Part shown: one piece after another, positions 44,878 through 54,421 of the stretch
Position numbering within the stretch: the stretch's first letter is position 1
Layout of the letters: every line of letters begins with the position of its first letter
Assembly (NCBI RefSeq): GCF_001975725.1
Contig: NZ_CP019434.1
Location: forward strand, 2,191,486-2,255,485
DNA from: Acidihalobacter ferrooxydans
Lineage (GTDB): Bacteria; Pseudomonadota; Gammaproteobacteria; DSM-5130; Acidihalobacteraceae
DNA length: 64,000 nt
Direction: 5' to 3'
The notes under the pieces: model-generated
The model's database searches: none
Told to the model about the DNA's origin: nothing
What the model saw: only the letters and a program-made list of their open reading frames with translations
Position numbers and translations under genes: made by a program

Positions 44878-46113
44878 TGTCAAAGCCTGTTCATAAAGCT
44901 CGATATAACGTCTGGCTTCGACAGATTTGTCATACTCTTCGACAGCAATCGCCCGGCAATTTTTCGCCATTCCGGCTCGCAGTGAGTCGTCCTCGAGCAA
45001 ATGGAGAATCTTCTCGGAAAGATCTTTCGGATCATTCGGCTTGGCCAATATCCCCGACACGCCCGGCCGAACCACATCGGACACGCCACCCACATCGAAA
45101 GCCACCACCGGCGTCCCGCATGCCAGACTTTCCATATTCACTCTCCCAAAGCTTTCAGAGCGACTGGGCAAGACGAAAACATCGGCGGCGCTGTAACAGA
45201 TCGCCTTCAGCCGCTCGTTGGATACAACTCCAAGAGAAAGCACGTCCATCTCGCAGGCTTCCGCCAGATTCTCGCCCCCATTGCCAATACACAGCAATGT
45301 CGCAGCCGATCTCACATCCGGCGGAAGCGCATTCAAGGACTGCACCAAAAGGTCCATGCCTTTTTGTTGACGGCGAAAATCGCTGGCCATCGCCATAATG
45401 ACCTTGCGCTCAAAATCGATACCCAATAATTCACGCGCCTGCTTGCGTGGATAAGGCTTGTATGCATTCACGTCCAGACTGCGTGGGATATGGTGAATGA
45501 TGTGTTCTCGCAACATGCTGCGCTGAGCCTGTTTTTGCATCCATACGCTGGGGGCGATGAATTGAATATCGGAGCGATCCCACACTCTTTTTTTCAGTCG
45601 CCAATCGAGCCAGGTACCGTCTCTCCAGACGGGCACATGAATCGAAAGGTCGGGGCATGAACCGCAACCGGTTTCCCATTTCCGACATTCCCCGAGCTTG
45701 CTGTCGCCCGGGAATGTACAGTGCCCCGTCATAGACCACATGTCTGGCAATGCGAAGAAAGCTGGTTTACTGCGTGTTAGTTTGGGTAGCGCTAAATAGG
45801 ACAAGGTGCCACTGTGGATTCCATAAAAGTGGGCGATGTCCGCTTCTCGATAGGCTGCCAGGCGCTCGACATGAAAAGAGCTCAAATGATGAATGTCGTT
45901 CAGCCCCATACGCCGAGTGAAAAAACGCAGGATATGCTCTGTATTGCTCAAAGGGGGCAAGCTGAACACATTGTCTTCATGACTGCTTTTATTCAGGCAT
46001 AAGATATTGACGCCCACCCCCTGGGCCTGCAATGAATCGGTCAACGTCATCATCGATGCAGTGGTGCCATCCCCATGACGATTGTCACTGAAATTGAAAA
46101 AACAGACTTTCAT
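44875..46113 (-). CDS. glycosyltransferase, GT4-like
   Basis: A 412-residue GT-B-fold glycosyltransferase. MKVCFFNFSDNRHGDGTTAS is the donor-independent N-terminus; a Cys-rich stretch (GECRKWETGCGSCPDL) is typical of a GT4 subgroup. The C-terminal nucleotide-sugar site is FVLPSRSESFGRVNMESLAC followed by GTPVVAFDVGG. It is the last gene of the polysaccharide locus in transcription order, 71 bp downstream of the preceding glycosyltransferase. Sugar specificity is unknown. Confidence 0.85.
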   Translation of the reverse strand: MKVCFFNFSDNRHGDGTTASMMTLTDSLQAQGVGVNILCLNKSSHEDNVFSLPPLSNTEHILRFFTRRMGLNDIHHLSSFHVERLAAYREADIAHFYGIHSGTLSYLALPKLTRSKPAFFALPDMWSMTGHCTFPGDSKLGECRKWETGCGSCPDLSIHVPVWRDGTWLDWRLKKRVWDRSDIQFIAPSVWMQKQAQRSMLREHIIHHIPRSLDVNAYKPYPRKQARELLGIDFERKVIMAMASDFRRQQKGMDLLVQSLNALPPDVRSAATLLCIGNGGENLAEACEMDVLSLGVVSNERLKAICYSAADVFVLPSRSESFGRVNMESLACGTPVVAFDVGGVSDVVRPGVSGILAKPNDPKDLSEKILHLLEDDSLRAGMAKNCRAIAVEEYDKSVEARRYIELYEQALT

Positions 46114-46184
46114 GACGCTCTCTCCGATATGTCATCCCGAGTCGGCCAGACCTTCAAGATGCGCGAACAGGGGAGATGATTTTT

Positions 46185-47126
46185 TCAAACTCCTTCCTCA
46201 AGCGGCGGGTCGCCGGCCCACTCCGCCTTGAGCTGGTTGATCAAGCTCCGCGACAGATCCCGATACGCCCCGTCGCGGTAGCGGCAGTAGCCGGCGAAAT
46301 GCACGAAGGCGTGCTCGGGCCCGACCCGTTCCGGACAGGTGGGATACCGGGCATAGGGCAGCACTTCGGCGCTTTCGAGATTGGCGATGAGGAAATTGAC
46401 CATGAACTGCTCGGTGCCCCACTCCGACCAGCGATCCCCCAGCGCCTGTTGAAAACGCTCCGACCACGCATAGAGGCTCTCCAGCGATACCCGCCCCGGC
46501 GGCAGGCCGGAGAATCCGGCGCAACCGCGCACATAACGTAAATTCCCGTCCTCATCCATGCGGGTCAACGCCGATTCGGCGAGCATCTGGACATGCGTCA
46601 CCCCGGCCTCCATTTGCCGTTGCGCCCACTGGGCCGCTTCCCGGGCCGCGCCGATGGCGCGGCCTTTTTCGGTGCCGAGGATGAACGGTTTGTTCGAGCG
46701 GTGCGCCGCCTCGACTTCGTCCAGCGCGGAAAGCGTGAGGGTGTCGGCGTCGAGCTGTACGACATAGCTGTGCCGTGCCAGTTCGACCTGCGCATGCAGG
46801 CGTTCCCAGCAGCCCCCCCTGGGCAAACGATTATGGCGGTAGTCCTCGATGTTGAGCCATTCGATGGCGGGTATACGCTTGTCCAGCGCCTGCCTGTGCC
46901 TTGCTTCCAGGCTGCCATCATTCAGAATGCATACCCGCGAGACAGTGCAATGGCGGGCGAATGAGGCCAGCGCCACGGCGAACATTTCCACGTCGCGCGC
47001 GCACAGCATCGAGAGCACGGTGACGCCATCGGCACGCGGCGTCAGGAGTTGCGGCAGCTCGAACGCCTTGCGCTGGATGCGGCGCAGGCGACGCGCAGGA
47101 AGGGTTTTTTTGAGTCGGTAAAACAA
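46185..47126 (-). CDS. glycosyltransferase-like protein with DxD motif
   Basis: This 313-residue protein is of the nucleotide-diphospho-sugar transferase type (GT-A-like). VLSMLCARDVEMFAVALASF, CILNDGSLEARHRQAL and VVQLDADTLTLSALDEVEA with a DxD metal motif are visible. The C-terminal WSEWGTEQFMVNFLIANLE and HFAGYCRYRDGAYRDLSR resemble GT8-type acceptor regions. The family assignment is approximate. It is 18 bp downstream of rfbG. Confidence 0.7.
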   Translation of the reverse strand: MFYRLKKTLPARRLRRIQRKAFELPQLLTPRADGVTVLSMLCARDVEMFAVALASFARHCTVSRVCILNDGSLEARHRQALDKRIPAIEWLNIEDYRHNRLPRGGCWERLHAQVELARHSYVVQLDADTLTLSALDEVEAAHRSNKPFILGTEKGRAIGAAREAAQWAQRQMEAGVTHVQMLAESALTRMDEDGNLRYVRGCAGFSGLPPGRVSLESLYAWSERFQQALGDRWSEWGTEQFMVNFLIANLESAEVLPYARYPTCPERVGPEHAFVHFAGYCRYRDGAYRDLSRSLINQLKAEWAGDPPLEEGV

Positions 47127-47144
47127 GCGGGTTCTCCAGACGTA

Positions 47145-48332
47145 TCATCCGCCGCCGACGGTTGCGGCCGGTGCATCGTAGCGCATGCCGGCAGTAAATC
47201 GCTCGATCTGCTCTTGCGTCAGCGCCTGCACGGCGCTGGGGTCGCCGCGCGCGTGCGTATAAAAGGCCCGATACCAGGCCACGGTCTCGCGCACCGTCTG
47301 ATGAAACTCCCACTGCGGCCGCCAGCCCAGCACATGCCAGGCCTGGTCAATGGAAAGATTCAGTTTCCCGGCTTCTTTGGGCGCCCCGCAGACTGAGGCG
47401 TCCCGAATCTCGCCGGGCCAGTGGCGCATGATTTCCTCGACCAATTCGCCCACGCTTCGGTTTGAATCGAGCGCCGGCCCGAAATTGAAAGGCGAACATA
47501 ACTCTTCCAGGCGACGCCGACCGGCTTCATCCCCGGCGCGCGCTGCCTCGATGGACAGAGCGATACTTCGGGCGAGATGGAGGTAGCCGCCCAGCAGTTC
47601 GAGCACATGCTGCCAGGGCCGTGTGGCGCCCGGGTTGCGAAGCGGGACCGGCCGGCCTTCGGCCAGATGACGCAGGGTATCAGGCACGATGCGGTCCGCG
47701 GCCCAGTCACCGCCGCCGATGACATTGCCTCCGCGCGCCGCGGCCACTCCGATCCCGAGTTCCTGCACCGCCGGGGCGAAGAACGAAGCCCAGTAAGACG
47801 CGATCACATGCTCCGCAGCCGCCTTGCTGGCGCTGTAGGGGTCGTGTCCGCCCAGGGGATCTGTTTCGCGGTAGGCACAGTCCCAATTCCGGTTGGCGTA
47901 CACCTTGTCCGTGGTGATGGCGATCACGACACAGGGCGCCGCGGCCTGACGCACCGCTTCGAGCACGTTCAGCGTGCCGATGACGTTGGTTTCCACCGTC
48001 CAGCGCGGTTCGCGGTAGCCGCGCAGCACCAGTGGCTGGGCGGCCAGATGAAAGACGAAGTCAGGCCGGTGGCAGCGCACGGCTTCATGCAGCGCCGCCC
48101 CATCGCGCACGTCGGCTTCGATATGCGCCGTCAGGCGACGGGACAGGTCGAGTTGATCGAAATGCGCGTAGGGCGTTGTGTAGCAGGGGTCGATATCCGG
48201 ATCGGCCGGCAGCGACACCCCGACCACCCGCGCTCCGAGCAGCAGCAGCCATTCGCACAGCCAGGAACCCTTGAAACCCGTGTGGCCGGTGACCAGCACC
48301 GTGCGCCCGCGGAAGCAGGACGTCAGATCCAT
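47145..48332 (-). CDS. rfbG: CDP-glucose 4,6-dehydratase
   Basis: It converts CDP-glucose to CDP-4-keto-6-deoxyglucose, the entry to CDP-3,6-dideoxysugars such as abequose, tyvelose and paratose. This short-chain dehydrogenase-fold enzyme has VLVTGHTGFKGSWLCEWLL, the catalytic Thr region AITTDKVYANRNW, YxxxK in HDPYSASKAAAEH and RGGNVIGGGDWA. The ATG at 48332 (MDLTSCFRG) fits the family start and gives 395 residues; an ATG at 48353 is also possible. It works with rfbF encoded about 1.9 kb upstream. Confidence 0.92.
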   Translation of the reverse strand: MDLTSCFRGRTVLVTGHTGFKGSWLCEWLLLLGARVVGVSLPADPDIDPCYTTPYAHFDQLDLSRRLTAHIEADVRDGAALHEAVRCHRPDFVFHLAAQPLVLRGYREPRWTVETNVIGTLNVLEAVRQAAAPCVVIAITTDKVYANRNWDCAYRETDPLGGHDPYSASKAAAEHVIASYWASFFAPAVQELGIGVAAARGGNVIGGGDWAADRIVPDTLRHLAEGRPVPLRNPGATRPWQHVLELLGGYLHLARSIALSIEAARAGDEAGRRRLEELCSPFNFGPALDSNRSVGELVEEIMRHWPGEIRDASVCGAPKEAGKLNLSIDQAWHVLGWRPQWEFHQTVRETVAWYRAFYTHARGDPSAVQALTQEQIERFTAGMRYDAPAATVGGG

Positions 48333-48360
48333 GCGCGCCCCGCCTTTGCGCATGGGCCCC

Positions 48361-49680
48361 TCATACGCCCTGCCCGGAAGGGGCCAAACCGAAATGGACG
48401 TTTTGCTCCTCGCGCAATCTGTCGCGCAGGCGCCCCTCCGGGAGGGCCACATCGGCGTAGCTCAGCACCGTGTCTTTGGGCACGTCGCGGATCACGCGGC
48501 ATCCTTCGGCGATACCCATGGGCAGCAGGCGTTCGCGCGCGACCGTGGCTGCATTTTCGGTCAGGCCGTAGGTCATGAATCCGCCGAAACCGTCGATGAG
48601 ATCGCCAGGGCGCAGATCGCGCTTGGTGGTGGCGACCACGTCCACCCGCGGACCGGCCTCCGGAGCGAGCGTGGCATCCTGAAACAGGGCGGCGCGGGCG
48701 ATGCTGTGGTGGGCCTCGAAATGGCACAAGTGATAGGGGTGATAGAACACGTAATAGGGCCCGTCGCCGAGCTTGTAATACTTGAGGTATTCCTGCTGGA
48801 TCGGATCGTCGTAACGGGCGATGACGAACACGCCCGGTCCCGGCTCGGCCTGCACCACGTAATCGACCACGCCGCCCGGCGTTTCCAGTGCTTCCGGCGG
48901 GTACCATTCGGGCGCATGGCTGACATGCGTGCCCGGCGCCACGGTGGGCCCCAGCATGCCGCGGCGGGCCACGCTCAAACCGAAGGCATTGGCGGACACC
49001 GCCATCTCGAAGGAAATCTTGGTGCCGTCGGCGAAGGAAGTGACCATGGCGGCGTTCTGGTGCGTCCGGCGCGCGAACTCCGCCTGGGTCTCCGGTGTCC
49101 GGTAGGGGTCATGCAGTCCCTTGATGTTGCCGACCAGTACCGGCTGCGCGCCGATGGAGATCACATGCCGGTACAGATTGCCGATCACACCCGGCTGATC
49201 GCCGTCGGACTGGGTCAGACAGACGCCGGCCCGATCCGCATAGGTCTTGAGAATGGGGCCCACCGTGCCGTCGAGTTCGGCGTTCATCATCACCACGTGC
49301 TTGCCCGCCCCGATGGCGCGCAGCACGAGGTCGGCCGCATAGTCGATGCTGCCGGTGATCTCCAGAATCACGTCGATCTGCGGGCAATCGAGAACGACCC
49401 CCGGATCCTGGGTGATCGCAGGCCGGTCATCCGCTATCGCGCGCGCCAGCTGGGCCGAGGTTTCGACCGTTTCCGGCTGCTCGATGCCGGCCTGCGTGCA
49501 GGCCCGGCGCGCGCCTTCCAGATGGCGGTTGACGATGGCGGCCAGGCGCAGGCCAGGCGCCCGACCGGCGAGCAGCCGCAGGGCCACGCCACGCGCCTGG
49601 TAGCCGGCGCCGATCATGCCGACGCGGATCGGCCGGCCTGCGGTTTCGCGCTGTTGCAAAAATTTGTCGATGACCATCAT
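48361..49680 (-). CDS. SAF-domain NAD(P)-dependent dehydrogenase in the CDP-sugar module
   Basis: A 439-residue protein. The N-terminal Rossmann domain (IRVGMIGAGYQARGVALRLL) resembles homoserine-dehydrogenase-like and Gfo/Idh enzymes, with ILEITGSIDYAADLVLRAIG and GKHVVMMNAELDGTVGP. The C-terminal region (DLRPGDLIDGFGGFMTYGLT through DTVLSYADVAL) is SAF-like, as in FlgA/antifreeze-type domains. Proteins of this layout occur next to rfbF/rfbG in several surface-glycan loci; the reaction is not one I can name. ATGATG at the start overlaps the rfbC-like stop, so it is translationally coupled to the epimerase. Confidence 0.75.
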   Translation of the reverse strand: MMVIDKFLQQRETAGRPIRVGMIGAGYQARGVALRLLAGRAPGLRLAAIVNRHLEGARRACTQAGIEQPETVETSAQLARAIADDRPAITQDPGVVLDCPQIDVILEITGSIDYAADLVLRAIGAGKHVVMMNAELDGTVGPILKTYADRAGVCLTQSDGDQPGVIGNLYRHVISIGAQPVLVGNIKGLHDPYRTPETQAEFARRTHQNAAMVTSFADGTKISFEMAVSANAFGLSVARRGMLGPTVAPGTHVSHAPEWYPPEALETPGGVVDYVVQAEPGPGVFVIARYDDPIQQEYLKYYKLGDGPYYVFYHPYHLCHFEAHHSIARAALFQDATLAPEAGPRVDVVATTKRDLRPGDLIDGFGGFMTYGLTENAATVARERLLPMGIAEGCRVIRDVPKDTVLSYADVALPEGRLRDRLREEQNVHFGLAPSGQGV

Positions 49681-50216
49681 AGCTTGATGTCCTGCAACGG
49701 CGGCCAGGCCGCATCCTTGGGCGAGATCACGGTGGGTGGCAGCGGCCAGTCGATGCCCACTTCAGGATCGCGCCATGAAAGGCCGCCTTCGGCTTCCGGC
49801 GCATAGAAGGCGCTCACCAGATAGAACGCTTCGGTATCCTCGACCAGCGTCTGGAAACCATGGGCGCAGCCTTGCGGCACATACAGGGCGCGGTGGTTGT
49901 CGGCGCTCAGTTCCACCCCGGCCCAGCGGCCATAGCTCGGAGACTCTCGGCGCACATCCACCACCACGTCGAACAGCGCGCCGCGGGTGCAGCGCACGAG
50001 CTTGACCTCGGCATGCGGCGGGTGCTGGAAATGCAGGCCGCGCAAGGTGCCGGCGCGTGCGTTGCGGCTGATGTTGGCCTGCACAAAGCTGCTGCACAGC
50101 CCCTGTTCGGCGAATTCCCGCGCACAAAAAGCGCGCGCGAAAAAGCCGCGCTCGTCGGCATGGGGCTCGATGTCGACCCGATACGCCCCTGCGACTGCCA
50201 CTGGAGTGAAGTTCAT
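49677..50216 (-). CDS. dTDP-4-dehydrorhamnose 3,5-epimerase-family protein
   Basis: A 179-residue cupin-fold epimerase of the RmlC type. FVQANISRNARAGTLRGLHF, VKLVRCTRGALFDVVVDVRR and YVPQGCAHGFQTL are family blocks with the catalytic His. The ATG at 50216 gives the usual length. Because the neighbours are CDP-sugar enzymes and no rmlA/rmlB is present, its substrate is probably a CDP-4-keto-6-deoxysugar, which is inference. It lies 26 bp after rfbF. Confidence 0.85.
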   Translation of the reverse strand: MNFTPVAVAGAYRVDIEPHADERGFFARAFCAREFAEQGLCSSFVQANISRNARAGTLRGLHFQHPPHAEVKLVRCTRGALFDVVVDVRRESPSYGRWAGVELSADNHRALYVPQGCAHGFQTLVEDTEAFYLVSAFYAPEAEGGLSWRDPEVGIDWPLPPTVISPKDAAWPPLQDIKL

Positions 50217-50241
50217 ACCGCCCCCCCGGCCACCGACTTCA

Positions 50242-51087
50242 TCACTTGGAGCGACGGGTAGCGTTAGCGGGTGGTGAATCTGCGCGCCGATCAGCCGGCA
50301 CCGGCCCATCGGACCATTTGCACCAGGGCGCTCGGCCGCTGGCCCACAAGGACTCCAGATATTCCTTGTCGCGCAAGGTATCCATCGGCTGCCAGAAACC
50401 CTGATGCCGATAGGCCATCAGCCTGCCTTCCGCTGACAGCCGTTCCATGGGTTCGCGTTCCCAGACGGTTTCATCGCCCTCGATGTGGTCGAGCACGCCC
50501 GGCTCCAGAATGAAATATCCGCCGCTGATCCAGGCGCCGTCGCCATCAGGTTTTTCACGAAACGAAGGCAGGCGATCGTCACCCGCCCGCAGCTCGAAGG
50601 CGCCGAAACGACCAGGCGGCTGCACTGCCAACACGGTCGCCTCGCCCGGCTTGCTGCGGTGAAACCGAAGCTCATCGCTCAGATCGGCATCGGTCAGGCC
50701 ATCGCCGTAGGTCATGAAAAACGGTTCGCCGTCGTCCAGCAGATGCCTGACCCGGCGCAGCCGCCCACCGGTCATGGTCTTTTCGCCGGTGTCGATCAGA
50801 TGAATGCGCCAGGGCTCGATGGAATTCGAGGCGATGGAAACCTCGTCGGCGCTCAGATCGATGGAAATATCGGCGGACTTGTAACGGTAATTGAGAAAGT
50901 ATTCCTTGATCTGCTCGCCCTTGTAGCCCAGGCAGATGACGAATTCATCGACGCCGTGGACCCAATAATATTTCATGATGTGCCACAAGATCGGGCGCCC
51001 GCCGATCTCGACCATGGGCTTCGGCTTGACCACGGTTTCCTCAGAAAGCCGCGTGCCATACCCCCCCGCGAGAATCACCGCTTTCAT
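50242..51087 (-). CDS. rfbF: glucose-1-phosphate cytidylyltransferase
   Basis: It makes CDP-glucose from CTP and glucose-1-phosphate. The nucleotidyltransferase signature is ILAGGYGTRLSEETVVKPKP, followed by MVEIGGRPILWHIMKYYWVH, the metal-binding YGDGLTDADL and FWQPMDTLRDKEYLESLW. Its 281 residues include a ~25-residue non-conserved tail. It is the first gene of the CDP-sugar module and starts 9 bp after the acyltransferase stop. Confidence 0.94.
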   Translation of the reverse strand: MKAVILAGGYGTRLSEETVVKPKPMVEIGGRPILWHIMKYYWVHGVDEFVICLGYKGEQIKEYFLNYRYKSADISIDLSADEVSIASNSIEPWRIHLIDTGEKTMTGGRLRRVRHLLDDGEPFFMTYGDGLTDADLSDELRFHRSKPGEATVLAVQPPGRFGAFELRAGDDRLPSFREKPDGDGAWISGGYFILEPGVLDHIEGDETVWEREPMERLSAEGRLMAYRHQGFWQPMDTLRDKEYLESLWASGRAPWCKWSDGPVPADRRADSPPANATRRSK

Positions 51088-51096
51088 ATACCCCCC

Positions 51097-52221
51097 TCAT
51101 CGTCGCCGCCTTGCCTCCGCCGGCTTCCCCCAAGCCAGTTTCTTCAGTTGCAGTGCTCTTTTCTCGACCAGATGCCAGGAAGCATAGGCCATGATGAACG
51201 ATAGGAACAGGCCAACCACTAAAACAGTGAGCCAATTGACGCCCTCGACCCCTTGCACGAGGGTCTGCATGATCGGCCAATGATAGATATACAGGCCATA
51301 GGAGTAATCCGCCGGCAGGGCCACCGCGGCGCGGCCGGCGATGGGCAGGTAGGCAACGCACAGCACCCAATAGGGCAAGGCCAGCGCATACGCCGAATGC
51401 GCGACGCGTTGATCCAGCCACAGCAAGCCGCCGAACAGAACGATGGAAATGAAAAAAACGAGCCATGACAGACGGATTCGATTCCGCCACAGATAGAAGG
51501 CGGCGCCGGCGGAAAACAGGCTCGTGAACCGGATCGCAGCATCACCACTGTGCTTGATGTCGTAGTCGAATGAAACAAACGCCATTCCGATCACGCCTGC
51601 CACGGCCAGCAGCGTCACCGCCACGCGCATCGCAAGTTCCAGCCGCTTCCTGTAAAGAGTCAGGCCGACGAGGCCCAGCAGTGCCAGCCCCAGATACAGC
51701 CTCACTTCATACGGCAGCGTCCATAGGGATCCGTTGGCATAACCCACGTTATCCGACACCGAACCAAAGGGCACAGCAGCGAAAACCCCTGGCAAACCTT
51801 GCCTTTCGCCGCCGAGCAAGGTCATGTTTGAAAACAAATAGTGCCTGGTATGCCAGTTACTCAGGTACTGATCGGCAGGCAAACTTGTCAAGACCAGGCC
51901 CAGGAGAATGGTCAACGACACGGCCACGACCAGCGCCGGATAGATGCGCACGAAACGGGCCCAAATAAAACGGCTCAGATGGGGTTTGTTCATGAAACTC
52001 GCCGTCACCAGAAAACCACTGGTCACGAAAAACAGATCCACGCCGATATCGCCCGGCGTCTTCCCCAGCAAAAGCCTGATCGGTTCAGCGTCCAGATTTC
52101 CGATCGCCAAGGCCCAGGCGTGGGTGTAGAGCACCGCCACCGCCGCCAGCAGCCGCATCAGGTCGAACTTGTTGCGTCGGCCGTCCAGCATGGCAAGCGG
52201 CGAACGCCTCGGCCCGTTCAT
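51097..52221 (-). CDS. acyltransferase family 3 (OafA-like) membrane protein
   Basis: A 374-residue integral membrane O-acyltransferase with about ten hydrophobic segments. NKFDLMRLLAAVAVLYTHAW provides the conserved His, and DLFFVTSGFLVTASFM and SLWTLPYEVRLYLGL are acyltransferase_3 signatures. YSYGLYIYHWPIMQTLV occurs near the C-terminus. It probably acetylates sugar residues of the glycan. It overlaps the sulfotransferase stop by 4 bp. Confidence 0.9.
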   Translation of the reverse strand: MNGPRRSPLAMLDGRRNKFDLMRLLAAVAVLYTHAWALAIGNLDAEPIRLLLGKTPGDIGVDLFFVTSGFLVTASFMNKPHLSRFIWARFVRIYPALVVAVSLTILLGLVLTSLPADQYLSNWHTRHYLFSNMTLLGGERQGLPGVFAAVPFGSVSDNVGYANGSLWTLPYEVRLYLGLALLGLVGLTLYRKRLELAMRVAVTLLAVAGVIGMAFVSFDYDIKHSGDAAIRFTSLFSAGAAFYLWRNRIRLSWLVFFISIVLFGGLLWLDQRVAHSAYALALPYWVLCVAYLPIAGRAAVALPADYSYGLYIYHWPIMQTLVQGVEGVNWLTVLVVGLFLSFIMAYASWHLVEKRALQLKKLAWGKPAEARRRR

Positions 52222-53162
52222 CGATACAGGCGTTTGAGCGTCGCCCTGTATGCACCCAATGCCGATTTGTTAATCCGCTTCATGATGTATTCCTTGAGCA
52301 TCGGAACCCCATCGTACCTGAACCCGCTGTAGCGCCGGATCGAGAGCCTGCTGTCTATCTCTGACTGATCATAGCCCATACGAGCCAATCGATCCTGACC
52401 GAGCCAGTCGAGATATTTTTTCGCCCAGAAGTAACGCAGTGGGGTGGAAAAGAACTCCTCCCACGTCGACAGGCTGGCGTTGGTGACCGATTGATATTTT
52501 TTATCCCTGAGCGGGTCACCGAACTCACCTTTGAGCTGAATGTTTTTATAATTCGTGCTGACTTCATCATCATGATCAAGATCAAGAAATTCGAAAATTC
52601 TGTTCACTTCTTCACTGATGTTTTCGACCAGATCCTCGTAGCGTACCTCGATTTTTTTGATGGCCTCGTTTTCCGCCACAGAAAGAAGCCCCAGCAAACC
52701 CTCGTGGTAATCATTCATCATGTTGCCCAGATAGAACTGCCCCTGCTTCCAGGTATTGGACTGGGAGGTCAGGCACGCAAAGGGATTTCGCCATAGCACG
52801 ATATACCGGGCATCCGGATACAGTTTCATCAGGCATTCGGTCGCAAAAATATAGCGCGGAGTTTTGTCGAGAAAATACCGTGCAGAGCCGGTGGCATAGC
52901 GGGCATAAATAGAATCCAGGCAGCCGCGCATGAGTTGTATGCGGTTCATACCCTGCTCGGACAGAAATTCATCGATGGCCGCGTGGCTCAGATCCTGCTG
53001 ATAGGCTGTGATCGCCTCCTCCTCGTAAAAACCCTGACAAAACGGCAGCACGATCCAGGGTTCCGATCGGGTGACGATTGCGCCATCCTGGCGCGCGGCG
53101 AGCAATCGTTGCAGCAGCGTGGATCCGGATCGGGGTAGCGAAAGAAGAAATACCGGTTGCAT
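52218..53162 (-). CDS. sulfotransferase family protein
   Basis: A 314-residue PAPS-dependent sulfotransferase-like protein. The 5'-phosphosulfate loop is FLLSLPRSGSTLLQRLLAA, the 3'-phosphate region is ARYIVLWRNPFACLTSQSNT, and KIEVRYEDLVEN follows. It could sulfate a sugar hydroxyl of the polysaccharide. Base composition is more AT-rich than the CDP-sugar module. The start overlaps the upstream glycosyltransferase stop by one base (TGATG). Confidence 0.85.
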   Translation of the reverse strand: MQPVFLLSLPRSGSTLLQRLLAARQDGAIVTRSEPWIVLPFCQGFYEEEAITAYQQDLSHAAIDEFLSEQGMNRIQLMRGCLDSIYARYATGSARYFLDKTPRYIFATECLMKLYPDARYIVLWRNPFACLTSQSNTWKQGQFYLGNMMNDYHEGLLGLLSVAENEAIKKIEVRYEDLVENISEEVNRIFEFLDLDHDDEVSTNYKNIQLKGEFGDPLRDKKYQSVTNASLSTWEEFFSTPLRYFWAKKYLDWLGQDRLARMGYDQSEIDSRLSIRRYSGFRYDGVPMLKEYIMKRINKSALGAYRATLKRLYR

Positions 53163-54421
53163 CAGCGGATCTCCGTGGATCGTTCCGGGGCCAGGAGCGT
53201 CTGCATGCGGCCGATGATCTTCGCTTCGTCATACAACTGCTCCGTGACCCGGCGCGCTGCGATCCGCATCCGTTCATGGCGGCTTGCGTCGCGCAGCAGT
53301 TCGATACAGGCGGCCGCCAGCGATTCGTCCTCGTCGCGAATCACGATGGCCTCACCCTCCTTGAAGTCGAGCCCTTCGGCGCCTATGCGGGTCGTCACGA
53401 CGGGTACCCCGTAGCCCGCGGCCTCGATGATCTTCAGCCGCGTGCCGCCGCCATTGCTTAAGGGGCACACGAACAGTCTGGCCTGGGCGTAGAGCGCGTC
53501 GAGGTCCGGCACGAAGCCCATGAATTCAACATCGGTGGATTGCGTCCACTTGCCTTTCAGCAGATCGGAAGACTCTCCGGCAACAAGCAGGCGGGCCTCG
53601 GGAATAGCGGCCTTGATCATCGGGAAAATACGCGTCACCAGACGTTCGATCGCGCGCGCATTGGGCTCGTAATGGGCCAAGCCGAGAAACAGGCAATTCG
53701 GTTCCTTCGCGGGATGCTCGATATAAGCGGGCAGGCGCACTGCGTTGGGAATCGCGTACACCCGTGAAAAACCCTTCCGCTCCAGCCAACGCTGATCATC
53801 CGGCGAGCAAATGACCGTGGCGTCGGCAACGGCGGCACAGCGTCTTTCCGCCATGAACAGCGCCGGAATCTGCATCAGCTTGAGTCCCTTGCCGGGATAC
53901 CAGGGCGCCACGGTGTTCTCGCGCCACTTGACGCGGTGCTGAATGTCGTCGAGATCGAATACGATTCGCGTCCGCGTGCGAGCAATGCCGACCTTCGACA
54001 AGGCAAGCATCGGTGCCAGGCTGCGCACCAGAATCACATCGTATTCCCCGGCGCGGATGATTTCGGACAGTCGGTCCGTGACATTTTTAGATGCGCGCGC
54101 GAAATACTCGGGCTGAGCGGATGCCACCACAGCGCCCGCCAGGTACTCGTTGGCAAACGACTTGCTCCTCCTGTCGATGCGGATGAAATGGCGAGTAGCG
54201 ATCTCCACGCCCCAATAGGCCGCATCGAATCCGGAGCGAACCGATTCGCTCACGCTGGAATCGAGCGCGTCGGGATCGGTCACGAAATAGGCGATGTCGA
54301 TCCGGGCATCCAGATTCTGCAGCGCCCGCAGATACAAGCGGGTGCGCAACTGAGTGCCGTGCTGGCCACCTCTGGCGTGGGGCGGCTCGGAGGCGGAAAC
54401 AACCAGTGCTTTCATCGTCAT
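53162..54421 (-). CDS. glycosyltransferase, GT4-like
   Basis: A 419-residue GT-B glycosyltransferase: MTMKALVVSASEPPHARGGQ at the start, ATVICSPDDQRWLERKGFSR, and the C-terminal LFVCPLSNGGGTRLKIIEAA plus YGVPVVTTRIGAEGLDF. The ATG at 54421 overlaps the preceding stop as ATGA; frames extending further upstream enter the neighbouring gene. Donor and acceptor are unknown. Confidence 0.85.
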   Translation of the reverse strand: MTMKALVVSASEPPHARGGQHGTQLRTRLYLRALQNLDARIDIAYFVTDPDALDSSVSESVRSGFDAAYWGVEIATRHFIRIDRRSKSFANEYLAGAVVASAQPEYFARASKNVTDRLSEIIRAGEYDVILVRSLAPMLALSKVGIARTRTRIVFDLDDIQHRVKWRENTVAPWYPGKGLKLMQIPALFMAERRCAAVADATVICSPDDQRWLERKGFSRVYAIPNAVRLPAYIEHPAKEPNCLFLGLAHYEPNARAIERLVTRIFPMIKAAIPEARLLVAGESSDLLKGKWTQSTDVEFMGFVPDLDALYAQARLFVCPLSNGGGTRLKIIEAAGYGVPVVTTRIGAEGLDFKEGEAIVIRDEDESLAAACIELLRDASRHERMRIAARRVTEQLYDEAKIIGRMQTLLAPERSTEIR

